From the NCBI RefSeq assembly GCF_029960665.1, contig NZ_JASBRB010000002.1, positions 248,001 through 312,000 of the forward strand: a stretch of DNA of 64,000 nt, written 5' to 3'. The notes under the pieces were generated by a model. That model worked only from the letters and a program-made list of their open reading frames with translations, did no database searches and was not told the origin of the DNA. Shown here piece by piece: positions 8,943 through 18,189 of this stretch. The position numbers and the translations under genes were made by a program. The DNA comes from Pseudarthrobacter sp. AL07. GTDB taxonomy: Bacteria; Actinomycetota; Actinomycetes; Actinomycetales; Micrococcaceae. Positions within the stretch are counted from its first letter, which is position 1. Each line of letters begins with the position of its first letter.

Positions 8943-10589
8943 ATGCCCAGAAGCGAACCGCAGCAGTCAGCAACCGGCACAGTCATGACTGATCCTGTCC
9001 GGTATCCGTCCAGCGCCTCCGCGCCAGTCCGGACTAAACGGGGCCTGGCCCTGGTCCTGATGACCCTTCTGGTGCCCGGCAGCGCCCAGATTGTGGCCGG
9101 CGACCGCAAGCTTGGCCGCGTTGCGCTGCGCGTCACCCTCAGCGCGTGGGCTTTGCTGGCGGTCATCCTGCTGCTGCTGGCAGTTAACCGGTCGCTCCTG
9201 ATCAACATCCTCACCAATCAATTTGCCTCGCTGGCGATCATCCTGGTCCTGGTCGCACTGGCGCTCGGATGGGCATTCCTGTTCATCAACACACTCCGGC
9301 TGATCCGCCCCGTCCTGCTGGCACCGGCGGCGCGTCCCGCCGTCGGCATCGCCCTGGTCCTTGCCCTGGTCCTGGGCAGCGGCACCCTTGGGTATGCCGC
9401 GTACCTCCTGAACGTGGGCCGCAACGCCATCGGCAGCATCTTCGCTGGGGGCCCAACGATCGATCCCGCGGACGGCCGCTACAACTTCCTGATGATGGGC
9501 GGTGACGCCGGCGACGACCGCACAGGCCGGCGCCCGGACAGCCTCTCCGTGCTCAGCGTGGACGCCAAGACCGGCCAGACTGCCATCATCTCAGTGCCGC
9601 GCAACCTGCAGGACGCCCAGTTCAGCGAAGGTTCGCCCATGCGCAAGCTCTACCCGGACGGCTACGACTGCGGCAACGAGTGCCTCATCAACGCCATCAA
9701 CACCGAAGTGACAAACGAACACGCGGACCTGTACCCAGGCGTTGCAGACCCCGGTGCGCAGGCCACGCTTGAGGCGGTGTCGGGAACCCTCGGCATCACC
9801 GTCCAGGCCTACGTGCTGGTGGACATGGACGGCTTCGCCAAACTGATCGACGCCATGGGTGGAATCCGGATCAAGGCTGGCGGCTGGGTGCCGATCAGCG
9901 GCCCCATGATCGATGAGGCCAACGGCATACACGGCATGCCGGACGGCTGGATTCCCGCCGGTGATCAGAAGCTCGATGGCTTTCACGCGCTCTGGTACGG
10001 ACGCTCCCGCGAGTTTGTTGACGACTACGCCCGGATCCAGCGGCAACAGTGCGTCCAGCAGGCCATGCTCAAACAACTGGACCCGGCAACCCTCCTCTCG
10101 AAGTTTGAGGACATCGCCAGTGCGGGCACCAAAGTTGTTGAGTCAAACATCTCCTCCTCCCAGCTGGGCAGTTTCGTGGATCTCGCCATGAAGGCCAAGG
10201 GCCAGGAGGTCAAACGGCTGACCATCGGACCGCCGGATTTTGACGCGTCCTTCTCCACGGTGCCCGACTTTGACATCATTCACGACAAGGTGGACGAGCT
10301 GCTGGCCTCCGCGTCGGGACCCCGGGCTGCCTCGCCCGTCGACGGCCCCGTTGAGCCCGCTACGCCGGGCGGTCGGCTGCAGGCGTCGGCGCGGGTGCCC
10401 ATGGCTGCGTTCCCGGCAGCCGGTGGAACCCCCGCGCAGACTGCCCCGCCGTCGGACTTCACCCCGGTAACCACAACGCCCGCCGGCGAACCGATCACCG
10501 AGGCGATGCTGAACCAGCTCAAGAGCGAAGGCAACGAACAGGCCCTGCGCGAACTGGTGGCCACCAACGGCAAGTGCGCGCCGCTCTAG
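8943..10589 (+). CDS. LytR-CpsA-Psr family glycopolymer ligase
   Basis: This 548-residue protein has three or four N-terminal membrane segments (to about residue 165), then an extracellular LCP domain. Typical LCP features are GGDAGDDRTGRRPDSL (acidic and arginine residues that bind the polyprenyl-phosphate headgroup and metal) and SVPRNLQ. A proline- and alanine-rich linker and a short tail follow. LCP enzymes transfer glycopolymers from polyprenyl phosphate to peptidoglycan. The ATG at 8943 was chosen over the longer open frame from 8730 because that frame overlaps purE and because AAGGA precedes this ATG. Confidence 0.9.
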   Translation: MPRSEPQQSATGTVMTDPVRYPSSASAPVRTKRGLALVLMTLLVPGSAQIVAGDRKLGRVALRVTLSAWALLAVILLLLAVNRSLLINILTNQFASLAIILVLVALALGWAFLFINTLRLIRPVLLAPAARPAVGIALVLALVLGSGTLGYAAYLLNVGRNAIGSIFAGGPTIDPADGRYNFLMMGGDAGDDRTGRRPDSLSVLSVDAKTGQTAIISVPRNLQDAQFSEGSPMRKLYPDGYDCGNECLINAINTEVTNEHADLYPGVADPGAQATLEAVSGTLGITVQAYVLVDMDGFAKLIDAMGGIRIKAGGWVPISGPMIDEANGIHGMPDGWIPAGDQKLDGFHALWYGRSREFVDDYARIQRQQCVQQAMLKQLDPATLLSKFEDIASAGTKVVESNISSSQLGSFVDLAMKAKGQEVKRLTIGPPDFDASFSTVPDFDIIHDKVDELLASASGPRAASPVDGPVEPATPGGRLQASARVPMAAFPAAGGTPAQTAPPSDFTPVTTTPAGEPITEAMLNQLKSEGNEQALRELVATNGKCAPL

Positions 10590-10643
10590 GCCCAGCGCCT
10601 TCGCCGGAATCCCGGCCGCAACACCCTGACTGCACGAACACGA

Positions 10644-10673
10644 AGACCTGTAGACCAGTAGACCTGTAGACCA
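10644..10673 (+). repeat. Two-unit 16-base tandem repeat upstream of manA
   Basis: The unit AGACCTGTAGACCAGT is followed immediately by a second unit with the last two bases changed, giving 14 identical bases per copy. It ends 16 bases before the manA start, where the ribosome site would be. It may be replication slippage or a short leader element. No function is claimed. Confidence 0.7.
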
Positions 10674-10689
10674 AGAATGGACACCGGCT

Positions 10690-11940
10690 GTGTACGAAAT
10701 TGAGAACGTCCTCCGCGACTACGCCTGGGGATCCACCACAGCCATCGCAGCGCTGCTGGGACGCCCCGAGTCCGGACGGCCGGAAGCCGAGCTCTGGATC
10801 GGAGCCCATCCCGGCGCCCCTTCCATGGCCCGCCGGGCGGACGGTTCCGTGGCAGCGCTGGACGCCTTGATTGCCGAAGATCCGGAACATTTCCTGGGCA
10901 GCGAATCTGTGGCAGAGTTTGGCCCACGGCTCCCCTTCCTGACCAAGATCCTTGCCGCCGCCCAACCTCTGTCGCTCCAGGTCCACCCCAGCATTGAACA
11001 GGCCAGAGCAGGATTCGCCCTGGAGAATGCTGAAGGCATTGCGCCCGATGCCGATCACCGCAACTACCGCGATGACAACCACAAGCCGGAAATGCTCTTT
11101 GCACTGACCCCGTTCGAAGCGTTGTGCGGGTTCCGGGCGCCGGCTGCAACCCGGGAGATCCTGCTCCACCTTGCCGCCTGCTTCGACTTGGTGGAATCCG
11201 GGATCCCGCCCCTGCTGGTGGAAGTGCTGGAGATCCTGGAAAACCCCGATGAGGACGCCGGTCTCAAGAGTGCCTTCGAGCGGCTGATCAAAGGCGGCGA
11301 CGACGTCTCGCACACCACAGCGTTGGTGGCGGCCGCCCTGATCTCCGGCGCTCCGCTGGCACCCTACCAGGCGGAACTTTCCACGGTCATCAGCCTCAAC
11401 GAGAAGTACCCAGGCGATCCTGGCGTACTGATTTCGCTGCTGCTGAACAGGATTTCACTGGCCCCGGGCGAGGCCGTCTACCTCCCCGGGGGCAAAGTGC
11501 ATGCTTACCTGCACGGCATGGGTGTCGAGGTCATGGCGTCCTCGGACAACGTGCTTCGGGGCGGGCTGACGCCGAAGCACGTCGACGTACCCGAGCTGCT
11601 CCGGACCGTCGAATTCCAGTCGGTGGCCATCCCCAGGCTGACGCCGGAATTCTCCGGCCTTGGCCAGGAGCTCTATCAGCCGCCCTTCCGGGAGTTCCAG
11701 CTTCAGCGGATCGAGCTGGCACCCCGCGCGGAGCCGGTCCCGCTGGCACAGGCGGGCGCCGTCGTCGTTATTGTTGTGGCCGGATCGGTGTATCTCGATT
11801 CGCCAAAGGGCGATCTGCAGCTGACCCGCGGCGGCAGCGCCTTCCTGCCGGCTGCGGAAGCACCGGTCAATGTCCACCCCGTGGCCGGAGCAGAGTCACC
11901 GGCCATTGCCTTCGCCGTGACCACATCCCTGAAGGCCTGA
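10690..11940 (+). CDS. manA: Mannose-6-phosphate isomerase, class I
   Basis: ManA interconverts fructose-6-phosphate and mannose-6-phosphate, the entry to GDP-mannose. The 416-residue protein opens with YEIENVLRDYAWGS, typical of the cupin type I enzyme. LSLQVHPS (zinc ligands) near residue 96, DDNHKPEML near 136 and the late KVHAYLHGMGVEVMASSDN segment complete the active site. The GTG at 10690 is the start because it directly precedes the conserved N-terminus. It works with the guanylyltransferase at the other end of the window. The femX-like gene starts four bases after the stop. Confidence 0.96.
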   Translation: MYEIENVLRDYAWGSTTAIAALLGRPESGRPEAELWIGAHPGAPSMARRADGSVAALDALIAEDPEHFLGSESVAEFGPRLPFLTKILAAAQPLSLQVHPSIEQARAGFALENAEGIAPDADHRNYRDDNHKPEMLFALTPFEALCGFRAPAATREILLHLAACFDLVESGIPPLLVEVLEILENPDEDAGLKSAFERLIKGGDDVSHTTALVAAALISGAPLAPYQAELSTVISLNEKYPGDPGVLISLLLNRISLAPGEAVYLPGGKVHAYLHGMGVEVMASSDNVLRGGLTPKHVDVPELLRTVEFQSVAIPRLTPEFSGLGQELYQPPFREFQLQRIELAPRAEPVPLAQAGAVVVIVVAGSVYLDSPKGDLQLTRGGSAFLPAAEAPVNVHPVAGAESPAIAFAVTTSLKA

Positions 11941-11943
11941 ACC

Positions 11944-12912
11944 GTGGAATTCTTCCTGCAGACACCCGCTTGGGCGGAAGTCCAGGCGTCCCTGGGCCGC
12001 ACCGTCCATCAGCAGTCAGGTCCGGGCTGGAGCTTCCTGGCCGTGGGGGAGAAAAACCCGGCCGGCAAGGTCCTCTACGCCCCCTATGGACCCGTGGCAT
12101 CCTCGGTGGAGGCGTTCGACGCCGCCCTGGCCGCCCTGGTTGCCACCGCACGGTCGTGCGGGGCGGTGTTTGTCCGGATTGAGCCGGTGTCCTCGGGTCT
12201 TGAGTTACCGGCCGCCGCGGAGCTCCGCCGGCGCGGCCTGCAGCCGGCGCCGGTGAACCAGCAGCCTGAGCTCAGCTGGATCGTGGACCTCGAAGGTGAC
12301 TTCAAGGACGTCCTGGCCGCGATGAAACCCGTGAACCGGAACCTCTACCGGAACATCCACAAGAAGGGCGTGACCTTCCGGACGTCGAAGGACCCGGACG
12401 ACATCAGTATCCTGCTGGAGTTCCTGCACATGACGGCCCGGCGGAACGGCTTCAAGCCGCAGAGCGACGAGTACCTGACCCAGGTGGCAGCCTCCCTGAT
12501 GCCCGCCGGCGCAGCCACGCTGTTCATCGCCGAGCTCAACGGCGAGCCGATCGCTGCAGCCTTCGCGTACGATTCCGCGGACACCAGGACGTATGCCCAC
12601 GCCGCCTTGGATGATACCCACCGCAAGCTCAGCGCGGGCATACCGCTCCTGGTGACCCTGATGGCAGACGCCAAGGACCGGGGCCTGAAACACGTGGACT
12701 TGTGGGGCGTTGCGCCCGCAGATCAGCCCAACCATAAATGGGCGGGATTCACCGCGTTCAAGAAGTCCTTCGGCGGCCGCGAGGTGGCGTACCCCGGCAC
12801 CTGGGACCTCCCGGTGCAAAAGCTCCGGTATAACGCGTACCAACTGGCCCGCAAGCTGCGCGACAACCTGCGCGCCCTGGCCTCGTCCTCGTCCGCCCGA
12901 ACGAACATTTAA
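11944..12912 (+). CDS. FemX-like peptidoglycan bridge aminoacyltransferase
   Basis: This 322-residue protein belongs to the FemABX superfamily, made of two GNAT-like subdomains. It opens with FFLQTPAWAEVQ (the usual 'F lQs..W' start), has NRNLYRNIHKKG near residue 135 in the aminoacyl-tRNA binding region, and ends with the conserved HVDLWGVAP and GFTAFKKSFGG segments. FemX-type enzymes add the first interpeptide-bridge residue to lipid II using aminoacyl-tRNA. The family is clear, but the amino acid transferred cannot be read from sequence. It begins at GTG 11944, four bases after manA. Palindrome copy A lies just behind its stop. Confidence 0.88.
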   Translation: MEFFLQTPAWAEVQASLGRTVHQQSGPGWSFLAVGEKNPAGKVLYAPYGPVASSVEAFDAALAALVATARSCGAVFVRIEPVSSGLELPAAAELRRRGLQPAPVNQQPELSWIVDLEGDFKDVLAAMKPVNRNLYRNIHKKGVTFRTSKDPDDISILLEFLHMTARRNGFKPQSDEYLTQVAASLMPAGAATLFIAELNGEPIAAAFAYDSADTRTYAHAALDDTHRKLSAGIPLLVTLMADAKDRGLKHVDLWGVAPADQPNHKWAGFTAFKKSFGGREVAYPGTWDLPVQKLRYNAYQLARKLRDNLRALASSSSARTNI

Positions 12913-12925
12913 GCCCCTCCTCCTG

Positions 12926-12988
12926 GCGCGAACGTACACTTGGGGCCCCAAAAGGCGCCGATTTAGGGCCACAAGTGTCCTCTCGCGC
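12926..12988. repeat. Long palindromic repeat, copy A (degenerate)
   Basis: Left arm 12926-12948 begins GCGCGAACGTACACTTGG. Right arm 12966-12988 ends in TCTCGCGC. Four of 23 positions are unpaired, and the 17-base centre contains a second small palindrome (GGCGCC). It is homologous to copies at 14013, 59954 and 62004. It lies 14 bases after the femX-like stop and upstream of the DUF559-like gene. There is no T-tract, so terminator function is possible but unproven. Confidence 0.85.
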
Positions 12989-13052
12989 ATCCGACGGGTC
13001 CAAAGCCTGTGGATAACGGCTTTGCCACCGCCAGACGTGTGCACACTGAAGC

Positions 13053-14030
13053 ATGGCTCTCTCACCGCTCCCCGAGCAGCTACTCACCGGATCGTTTACG
13101 TCGGCCACCGCGGCGGCTTTGGGGGTGTCGCGCAAACGGCAGCGGCAGCCTGACGTCGTTATTCCATCCCGGGGCGTCCGCATCCCTCTGGAAAGCGGCG
13201 CGGGCATCCCGGGCAACCTCCAGGCCTACACGGCACTGGACGAAACGTCGGTGCTCACGCATAACTCGGGCGGCAGAATATGGGAGTTAGGGCTGCCGCC
13301 GTGGCTACAGGACGACTGGCGGATCCACGTGGCCCGGGAACGTGACGGCAGCAGGCCCCGGCGTCAGAACGTCGTTGGCCATCGGATGACGTTCAAGCCA
13401 GGCGAAGTGGTGATGCACGACGGCGTCCGCGTCACCTCGCCTGCCCGGACCTGGCTGGATTTGGCAAATCTGCTCACCGTTGATGAGTTAATCGCCGTCG
13501 GCGATTCCGTGGTTAACTGCCACGGCACAGACTTTCCCCGGCCCAAGGAGCCAATGGCCACGATCAATGATCTCCACCGCATGATCGCTGCACATCCGGG
13601 GATGAGGGGCATGAAAACGGCACGGCTGGCAATCGACGAGATCAGGGTTGGCGCCGATTCCCCACAGGAAACAAAGATGCGGCTGGCACTGGCACGCACA
13701 GGCCTCGGTGAACCGGCTTTGAACCACGTGATCCGCAATGGCTGGGGGCAGCCCGCGGTGTGGCCGGATGCGGCGTACGTTCAGCATCGCTTGGCACTGC
13801 AGTACGACGGCGCCCATCACTCGGAGTCCCGCCAGGTGCGGCTCGACAACAAACGCCGGACCGTCACTGAACGGCTCGGATGGACGGAAGTCAGGGTTTT
13901 CAAGGAGGACCTTGAGGGAGACAAACCCTTCGTCATCGAACTGGTGAAGGCCGCCTTGCAATCCCGCCACCGGGCCGGGGACGTCCAACGTGGCTCCCGT
14001 GGCAGGGGACGTGCGCGAACGGACACTTGA
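13053..14030 (+). CDS. DUF559/AbiEi-like protein with Vsr-type nuclease-like C-terminus
   Basis: This is a 325-residue protein of uncertain function. The N-terminus (ATAAALGVSRKRQ near residue 18) looks like the DNA-binding winged-helix start of AbiEi-type antitoxins. The middle has SPARTWLDLA, typical of this group. The C-terminal part resembles DUF559/Vsr-like endonuclease folds: LALQYDGAHH, then LDNKRR and WTEVRVFKEDL. No partner toxin is adjacent. The gene sits between palindrome copies A and B. Its last residues (RARTDT) and its TGA stop are encoded by the left arm of copy B, so the palindrome has supplied the C-terminus. Nuclease activity is an inference from fold resemblance. Confidence 0.7.
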   Translation: MALSPLPEQLLTGSFTSATAAALGVSRKRQRQPDVVIPSRGVRIPLESGAGIPGNLQAYTALDETSVLTHNSGGRIWELGLPPWLQDDWRIHVARERDGSRPRRQNVVGHRMTFKPGEVVMHDGVRVTSPARTWLDLANLLTVDELIAVGDSVVNCHGTDFPRPKEPMATINDLHRMIAAHPGMRGMKTARLAIDEIRVGADSPQETKMRLALARTGLGEPALNHVIRNGWGQPAVWPDAAYVQHRLALQYDGAHHSESRQVRLDNKRRTVTERLGWTEVRVFKEDLEGDKPFVIELVKAALQSRHRAGDVQRGSRGRGRARTDT

Positions 14031-14067
14031 GGCCCACGGTTTCGGGGCCTCAAGTGTCCGTTCGCGC
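14013..14067. repeat. Long palindromic repeat, copy B (perfect)
   Basis: Two perfectly complementary 23-base arms, 14013-14035 (GCGCGAACGGACACTTGAGG...) and 14045-14067, surround a nine-base loop. The left arm contains the stop codon of the DUF559-like gene (14028-14030). The element fills most of the gap to the glpX stop at 14093, so it may act as a bidirectional 3'-end hairpin for both genes. There is no adjacent T-run. Confidence 0.92.
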
Positions 14068-14092
14068 AGGAGTACGCGGGGTGAAGAACCTG

Positions 14093-15130
14093 CTAGTTCT
14101 TGCGGGCGTAACCTTCCCACTTGCTGGCCTGGTGCTCGCCGTCAACAAAGCGGATGGTGCCGGACTTGGAGCGCATCACGATGGACTGGGTGAGAACCTT
14201 GTCCTTGGAGTAGCGAACGCCCTTGAGGAGGTCGCCGTCGGTGATGCCGGTGGCCGCGAAGTAGCAGTTGTCGCTGGACACGAGGTCATTGGTGGACAGC
14301 ACTCGGTCGAGGTCGTGGCCGGCGTCGATCGCCTTCTGCTTCTCGTCGTCGCTGGTGGGCCACAGCCGGCCTTGGATAACGCCGCCGAGCGACTTGATGG
14401 CGCAGGCTGCAACGATGCCTTCCGGGGTGCCGCCGATGCCCATGAGGGCGTCGACGCCGGTGCCGGAGCGGGCCGCGGCAATAGCGCCGGCAACATCGCC
14501 GTCCATGATGAACTTGGTGCGCGCACCGGCTTCACGGATCTCTTCGACCAGGGGGCGGTGGCGATCGCGGTCAAGGATCATGACGTTGAGCTGGTTGACC
14601 TTCACACCCTTCGCCTTGGCGATCAGGTGGAGGTTCTGCTTTACCGGCAGGCGGAGGTCCACCATGTCGGCGGCTTCCGGGCCGGTGACCAGTTTTTCCA
14701 TGTAGAACACGGCGGAAGGATCGAACATGGAGCCGCGTTCAGCTACGGCAAGGACCGCCAGGGCGTTATTGATGCCGAGCGCCGTCAGGCGCGTTCCATC
14801 GATCGGGTCCACGGCAACGTCGCACTCAGGACCGGTGCCGTCGCCAACATGTTCGCCGTTGAACAACATGGGGGCTTCATCTTTTTCGCCTTCGCCGATG
14901 ACCACAACACCGTTGAAATGGACCGTGTGAAGGAAGGAGCGCATAGCGTCAACTGCCGCGCCGTCAGCCTTGTTTTTGTCGCCGAAACCAACCCAGTGGC
15001 CACCGGCGATGGCCGCGGCCTCGGTGACGCGGACAAGCTCGAGGGCAAGGTTGCGGTCTGGCTCGTCGATGCCCACGGCCAGGGAGGGGGAAATCGTGGA
15101 GTACTGCTGGGTCATAGGCGCTGGTGACAC
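14093..15130 (-). CDS. glpX: Fructose-1,6-bisphosphatase, class II
   Basis: GlpX hydrolyses fructose-1,6-bisphosphate in gluconeogenesis and is the main FBPase of actinobacteria. The 345-residue protein shows NLALELVRVTEAAA, the metal-binding VDPIDGTRLT segment (residue about 105) and GIGGTPEGIVAA. GTG at 15130 follows AAGAAGAGG at good spacing. An internal ATG five codons later is an alternative. It is divergent from the DUF4245 gene and close to fumC, the same trio as Rv1098c-Rv1100. Confidence 0.96.
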   Translation of the reverse strand: MSPAPMTQQYSTISPSLAVGIDEPDRNLALELVRVTEAAAIAGGHWVGFGDKNKADGAAVDAMRSFLHTVHFNGVVVIGEGEKDEAPMLFNGEHVGDGTGPECDVAVDPIDGTRLTALGINNALAVLAVAERGSMFDPSAVFYMEKLVTGPEAADMVDLRLPVKQNLHLIAKAKGVKVNQLNVMILDRDRHRPLVEEIREAGARTKFIMDGDVAGAIAAARSGTGVDALMGIGGTPEGIVAACAIKSLGGVIQGRLWPTSDDEKQKAIDAGHDLDRVLSTNDLVSSDNCYFAATGITDGDLLKGVRYSKDKVLTQSIVMRSKSGTIRFVDGEHQASKWEGYARKN

Positions 15131-15334
15131 GTGAACCTCTTCTTCGAGTGGCGATCATTGGACCCGCTCGGCCGGATTCAGCCGGTGCGGTGATTCCTCT
15201 GGTACTGATCATAGTCTGGGCGGAGCCTTCAGGGCGTGGCATGACGCAGAGGTGCAATATGGGCCGTAAGCCTCCCGCACTCCCCCGACTGTGAGTTGTG
15301 CCTGAACATGGGCGACTATAGAGAGGTGAGCGAA

Positions 15335-15994
15335 ATGCAGGAAAAGACCAGTCCCGGAGCAAACGGCGATGGCGCAGGCACTGCCGAAACAGCCCCCGTC
15401 CGCCCAGTGATCCCGGCCGCAGCGGCAAAGCGCGCCAATGCCTCCGTGATCGGCATGGTCGTTGCCCTGGTGGTCAGCATCGCCGCCTTCCTGCCCGTTA
15501 TCCTGATGAACCCCCTCCCCAAGAGCGACGGATTCCACCCGGACATCGATGTCAGCGCCGTTGCCCGGAACGCCACGGATGTGGCCGGATTCACACCCGT
15601 AACACCGGACACCGGCAAGTCGTTCACATCCAACTACGCACGATGGGAGTCCGGCAGCGGTACCGGCGTTCCCACCTGGGAGGTTGGCTACCTGACCCCG
15701 AACGAGTCCTTCATCGGCCTGGTCCAGACCCGCCAGTCCAACCCCACCTGGCTCGTCCAGCAGACCAGGAGCGCTCCCGTGACAGGAACGCGGGCGGCGG
15801 GCGGGCAGGACTGGAAACTGCATGACACCGGCAAAGGCGAAAAGAGCATGGTGCTGAATTACCGCGGAACCACCGTTGTGCTGACGGGAAGCGCCCAGCT
15901 GGACGAATTCGGGGAACTCGCCGCCGCCGTCGTGCAGTCCATGGAAGCCAATCCGGCTGTCACAGTTTCACCGTCAGCCAGTACCGCCCCGTAA
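15335..15994 (+). CDS. DUF4245 domain membrane-anchored protein
   Basis: This 219-residue protein has a disordered Ala/Pro-rich N-terminus, one membrane segment (NASVIGMVVALVVSIAAFL, about residues 40-60) and an extracellular domain of the DUF4245 type, with short motifs ARWESG and GWEVGYLTP-like strands. Its place next to glpX is conserved in actinobacteria (Rv1100). The ATG at 15335 was chosen over a frame opening at 15296 because GAGAGGTGAG precedes it closely. Function unknown. An envelope role is inferred from topology. Confidence 0.82.
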   Translation: MQEKTSPGANGDGAGTAETAPVRPVIPAAAAKRANASVIGMVVALVVSIAAFLPVILMNPLPKSDGFHPDIDVSAVARNATDVAGFTPVTPDTGKSFTSNYARWESGSGTGVPTWEVGYLTPNESFIGLVQTRQSNPTWLVQQTRSAPVTGTRAAGGQDWKLHDTGKGEKSMVLNYRGTTVVLTGSAQLDEFGELAAAVVQSMEANPAVTVSPSASTAP

Positions 15995-16003
15995 AGTAGG
16001 CCC

Positions 16004-16618
16004 GTGACTACCTATCTGACCCCTGCCCTTTCCTGGCGCCGTATGCGCGAAGGCAACGAACGCTTTGTTGCCGGCGAATCGTCGCACCCTAACCAGGACG
16101 CGTCCCGCCGGTCGTCGCTGGTGGAAAATCAGAACCCGTTTGCCGTGATCTTCGGCTGCTCGGACTCCCGGCTCGCCGCCGAGATCATCTTCGACCTGGG
16201 GCTGGGGGATGCCTTTGTGGTGCGCACCGCCGGCCAGGTGATTGACGACGCCGTATTGGGCTCCCTCGAGTACAGCATCAGCGTGCTGGGGGTGCCGCTG
16301 ATCGTGGTGCTGGGGCATGACAGCTGCGGCGCTGTCACTGCAACCAAGTCCGCAGTGGACACAGGCAACATGCCGGTGGGCTTTATACGGGACCTGGTGG
16401 AGCGCATCACGCCTTCGGTACTGACGTCCATGCGGAACGGCGAGCACGAGATCAACGACATGGTGGTCGAGCACGTCAAGCAGACGTCCCAGCGCCTGGT
16501 GGACAGTTCCCGTGTGATTTCCGCCGCAATCGAGAACGGCCGCGCCGCGGTGATCGGCCTCTCCTACAGTCTCGCCGAGGGCCGCGCGAACGTGGTTTCC
16601 GGGATCGGCGACGTCTAA
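16004..16618 (+). CDS. Beta-class carbonic anhydrase
   Basis: It interconverts CO2 and bicarbonate, supplying bicarbonate for carboxylations such as PurK. The 204-residue protein has the beta-class zinc site: Cys in GCSDSR (about residue 48), and His and Cys in VLGHDSCGAV (about residues 101-106). The Asp-Arg pair of CSDSR is also present. GTG at 16004 is only nine bases after the DUF4245 stop, so the two are probably co-transcribed. It could be annotated as a SulP-independent cytosolic carbonic anhydrase. Confidence 0.95.
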   Translation: MTTYLTPALSWRRMREGNERFVAGESSHPNQDASRRSSLVENQNPFAVIFGCSDSRLAAEIIFDLGLGDAFVVRTAGQVIDDAVLGSLEYSISVLGVPLIVVLGHDSCGAVTATKSAVDTGNMPVGFIRDLVERITPSVLTSMRNGEHEINDMVVEHVKQTSQRLVDSSRVISAAIENGRAAVIGLSYSLAEGRANVVSGIGDV

Positions 16619-16694
16619 GCCGAGCCTGAATCCTTGCCCGTAGCATGCGGTTCACGGTTTTAGTCCGGGCCACGGATCGCCCTAAGCTAGCCCC

Positions 16695-18116
16695 ATGACC
16701 TCCACTGAAGAATTCCGCATTGAACACGACACGATGGGCGAAGTCCGCGTCCCCGTGAACGCCCTGTACCGTGCACAGACGCAGCGTGCAGTTGAAAACT
16801 TCCCCATCTCCGGTAAGACCCTGGAACGCGCGCACATCGAGGCGCTCGCCCGGGTCAAGAAGGCGGCCGCGCAGGCCAACGCAGAACTTGGGGTGCTCGA
16901 CGGCGAGCTGGCCAAGGCGATCGCAGCGGCTGCCGATGAGGTAGCTGCCGGTAAGTACGACGGCGACTTCCCCATCGACGTTTTCCAGACCGGCTCCGGC
17001 ACGTCCTCGAACATGAACACCAACGAGGTCATCGCCGAGCTGGCCACCCGCGCCCTCAAGGCCGCCGGCAGCGACAAAGTTGTCCACCCGAATGACCACG
17101 TCAACGCCTCGCAGTCCTCCAACGACGTCTTCCCCACGTCTGTCCACGTTGCCGCCACCTCGGCCCTGATCAACGACCTCATCCCGGCGCTCGGCTACCT
17201 GGCCGAGTCCTTGGAGCGCAAGGCCGTGGAGTTCAAGGACGTCGTCAAGTCCGGCCGCACCCACCTCATGGACGCCACCCCGGTGACGCTCGGCCAGGAG
17301 TTCGGCGGCTACGCAGCCCAGGTCCGCTACGGCATCGAACGCATCAACGCCGCCCTCCCCCGCGTCGCCGAAGTCCCGCTCGGCGGCACCGCTGTGGGCA
17401 CGGGCATCAACACCCCGGCCGGCTTCCCGGAACGAGTCATCGAACTTCTCGCCACGGACACCGGACTGCCTCTGACCGAAGCCCGGGACCACTTCGAGGC
17501 GCAGGCCAACCGCGACGGCCTCATCGAAGGCTCCAGCCAGCTGCGCAACATCGCGATCTCCTTCATGAAGATCAACAATGACCTCCGCTGGATGGGCTCC
17601 GGCCCCAACACGGGCCTTGGCGAAATCGCCATCCCGGACCTGCAGCCGGGCTCCTCGATCATGCCGGGCAAGGTTAACCCGGTCATCTGCGAGGCGTCCA
17701 TCATGGTCTGCGCCCAAGTCATCGGCAACGACACCGCCATCGCATGGTCCGGCACCAACGGCGCCTTCGAGCTCAACGTCGGCATCCCCGTTATGGCCGC
17801 CAACCTGCTCGAGTCCATCCGGCTGCTGGCCAACACCAGCCGGGTCATGGCGGACAAGATGATCGATGGCATCACCGCGAATGTGGAGCGCGCCCGCTTC
17901 CTGGCCGAGGCGTCCCCCTCGATCGTGACGCCGCTAAACAAGTACATCGGCTACGAGAACGCGGCGAAGATCGCCAAGAAGGCCGTGGCCGAGGGCCTCA
18001 CTATCCGTGAGACCGTCGTCGCCATGGGCTTCCTGGAGCGCGGCGAGGTCACCGTAGAGCAGCTGGACACCGCGCTGGACGTTATGTCCATGACGCGCCC
18101 GCCGCACAAGGCATGA
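16695..18116 (+). CDS. fumC: Fumarate hydratase, class II
   Basis: FumC catalyses the reversible hydration of fumarate to malate in the citric acid cycle without an iron-sulfur cluster. The 473-residue length is normal. The family signature [11 protein letters not shown] lies near residue 318. [10 protein letters not shown] (about residue 100) and [10 protein letters not shown] bind substrate, and [10 protein letters not shown] supplies the catalytic His region. A strong hairpin follows the stop at 18154-18188. Confidence 0.97.
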   Translation: MTSTEEFRIEHDTMGEVRVPVNALYRAQTQRAVENFPISGKTLERAHIEALARVKKAAAQANAELGVLDGELAKAIAAAADEVAAGKYDGDFPIDVFQTGSGTSSNMNTNEVIAELATRALKAAGSDKVVHPNDHVNASQSSNDVFPTSVHVAATSALINDLIPALGYLAESLERKAVEFKDVVKSGRTHLMDATPVTLGQEFGGYAAQVRYGIERINAALPRVAEVPLGGTAVGTGINTPAGFPERVIELLATDTGLPLTEARDHFEAQANRDGLIEGSSQLRNIAISFMKINNDLRWMGSGPNTGLGEIAIPDLQPGSSIMPGKVNPVICEASIMVCAQVIGNDTAIAWSGTNGAFELNVGIPVMAANLLESIRLLANTSRVMADKMIDGITANVERARFLAEASPSIVTPLNKYIGYENAAKIAKKAVAEGLTIRETVVAMGFLERGEVTVEQLDTALDVMSMTRPPHKA

Positions 18117-18153
18117 CCCCCGGCTTCTAGGCACTCAGCACCACCGAACCACC

Positions 18154-18188
18154 GCGGCCGGCACCTTCCCACGGAAGGTGCCGGCCGC
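18154..18188 (+). terminator. Hairpin downstream of fumC
   Basis: Perfect 16-base arms (18154-18169 GCGGCCGGCACCTTCC and 18173-18188) with a three-base loop begin 38 bases after the fumC stop. No T-run follows, so termination may need Rho or may depend on the hairpin alone. The right arm abuts the MFS relic. Confidence 0.65.
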
Positions 18189-18189
18189 C

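Noticed and set aside
13053..14030. AbiE-type toxin-antitoxin system
   Set aside because: The protein has AbiEi-like features, but no AbiEii-type nucleotidyltransferase partner is adjacent, so calling it a toxin-antitoxin pair is not supported.
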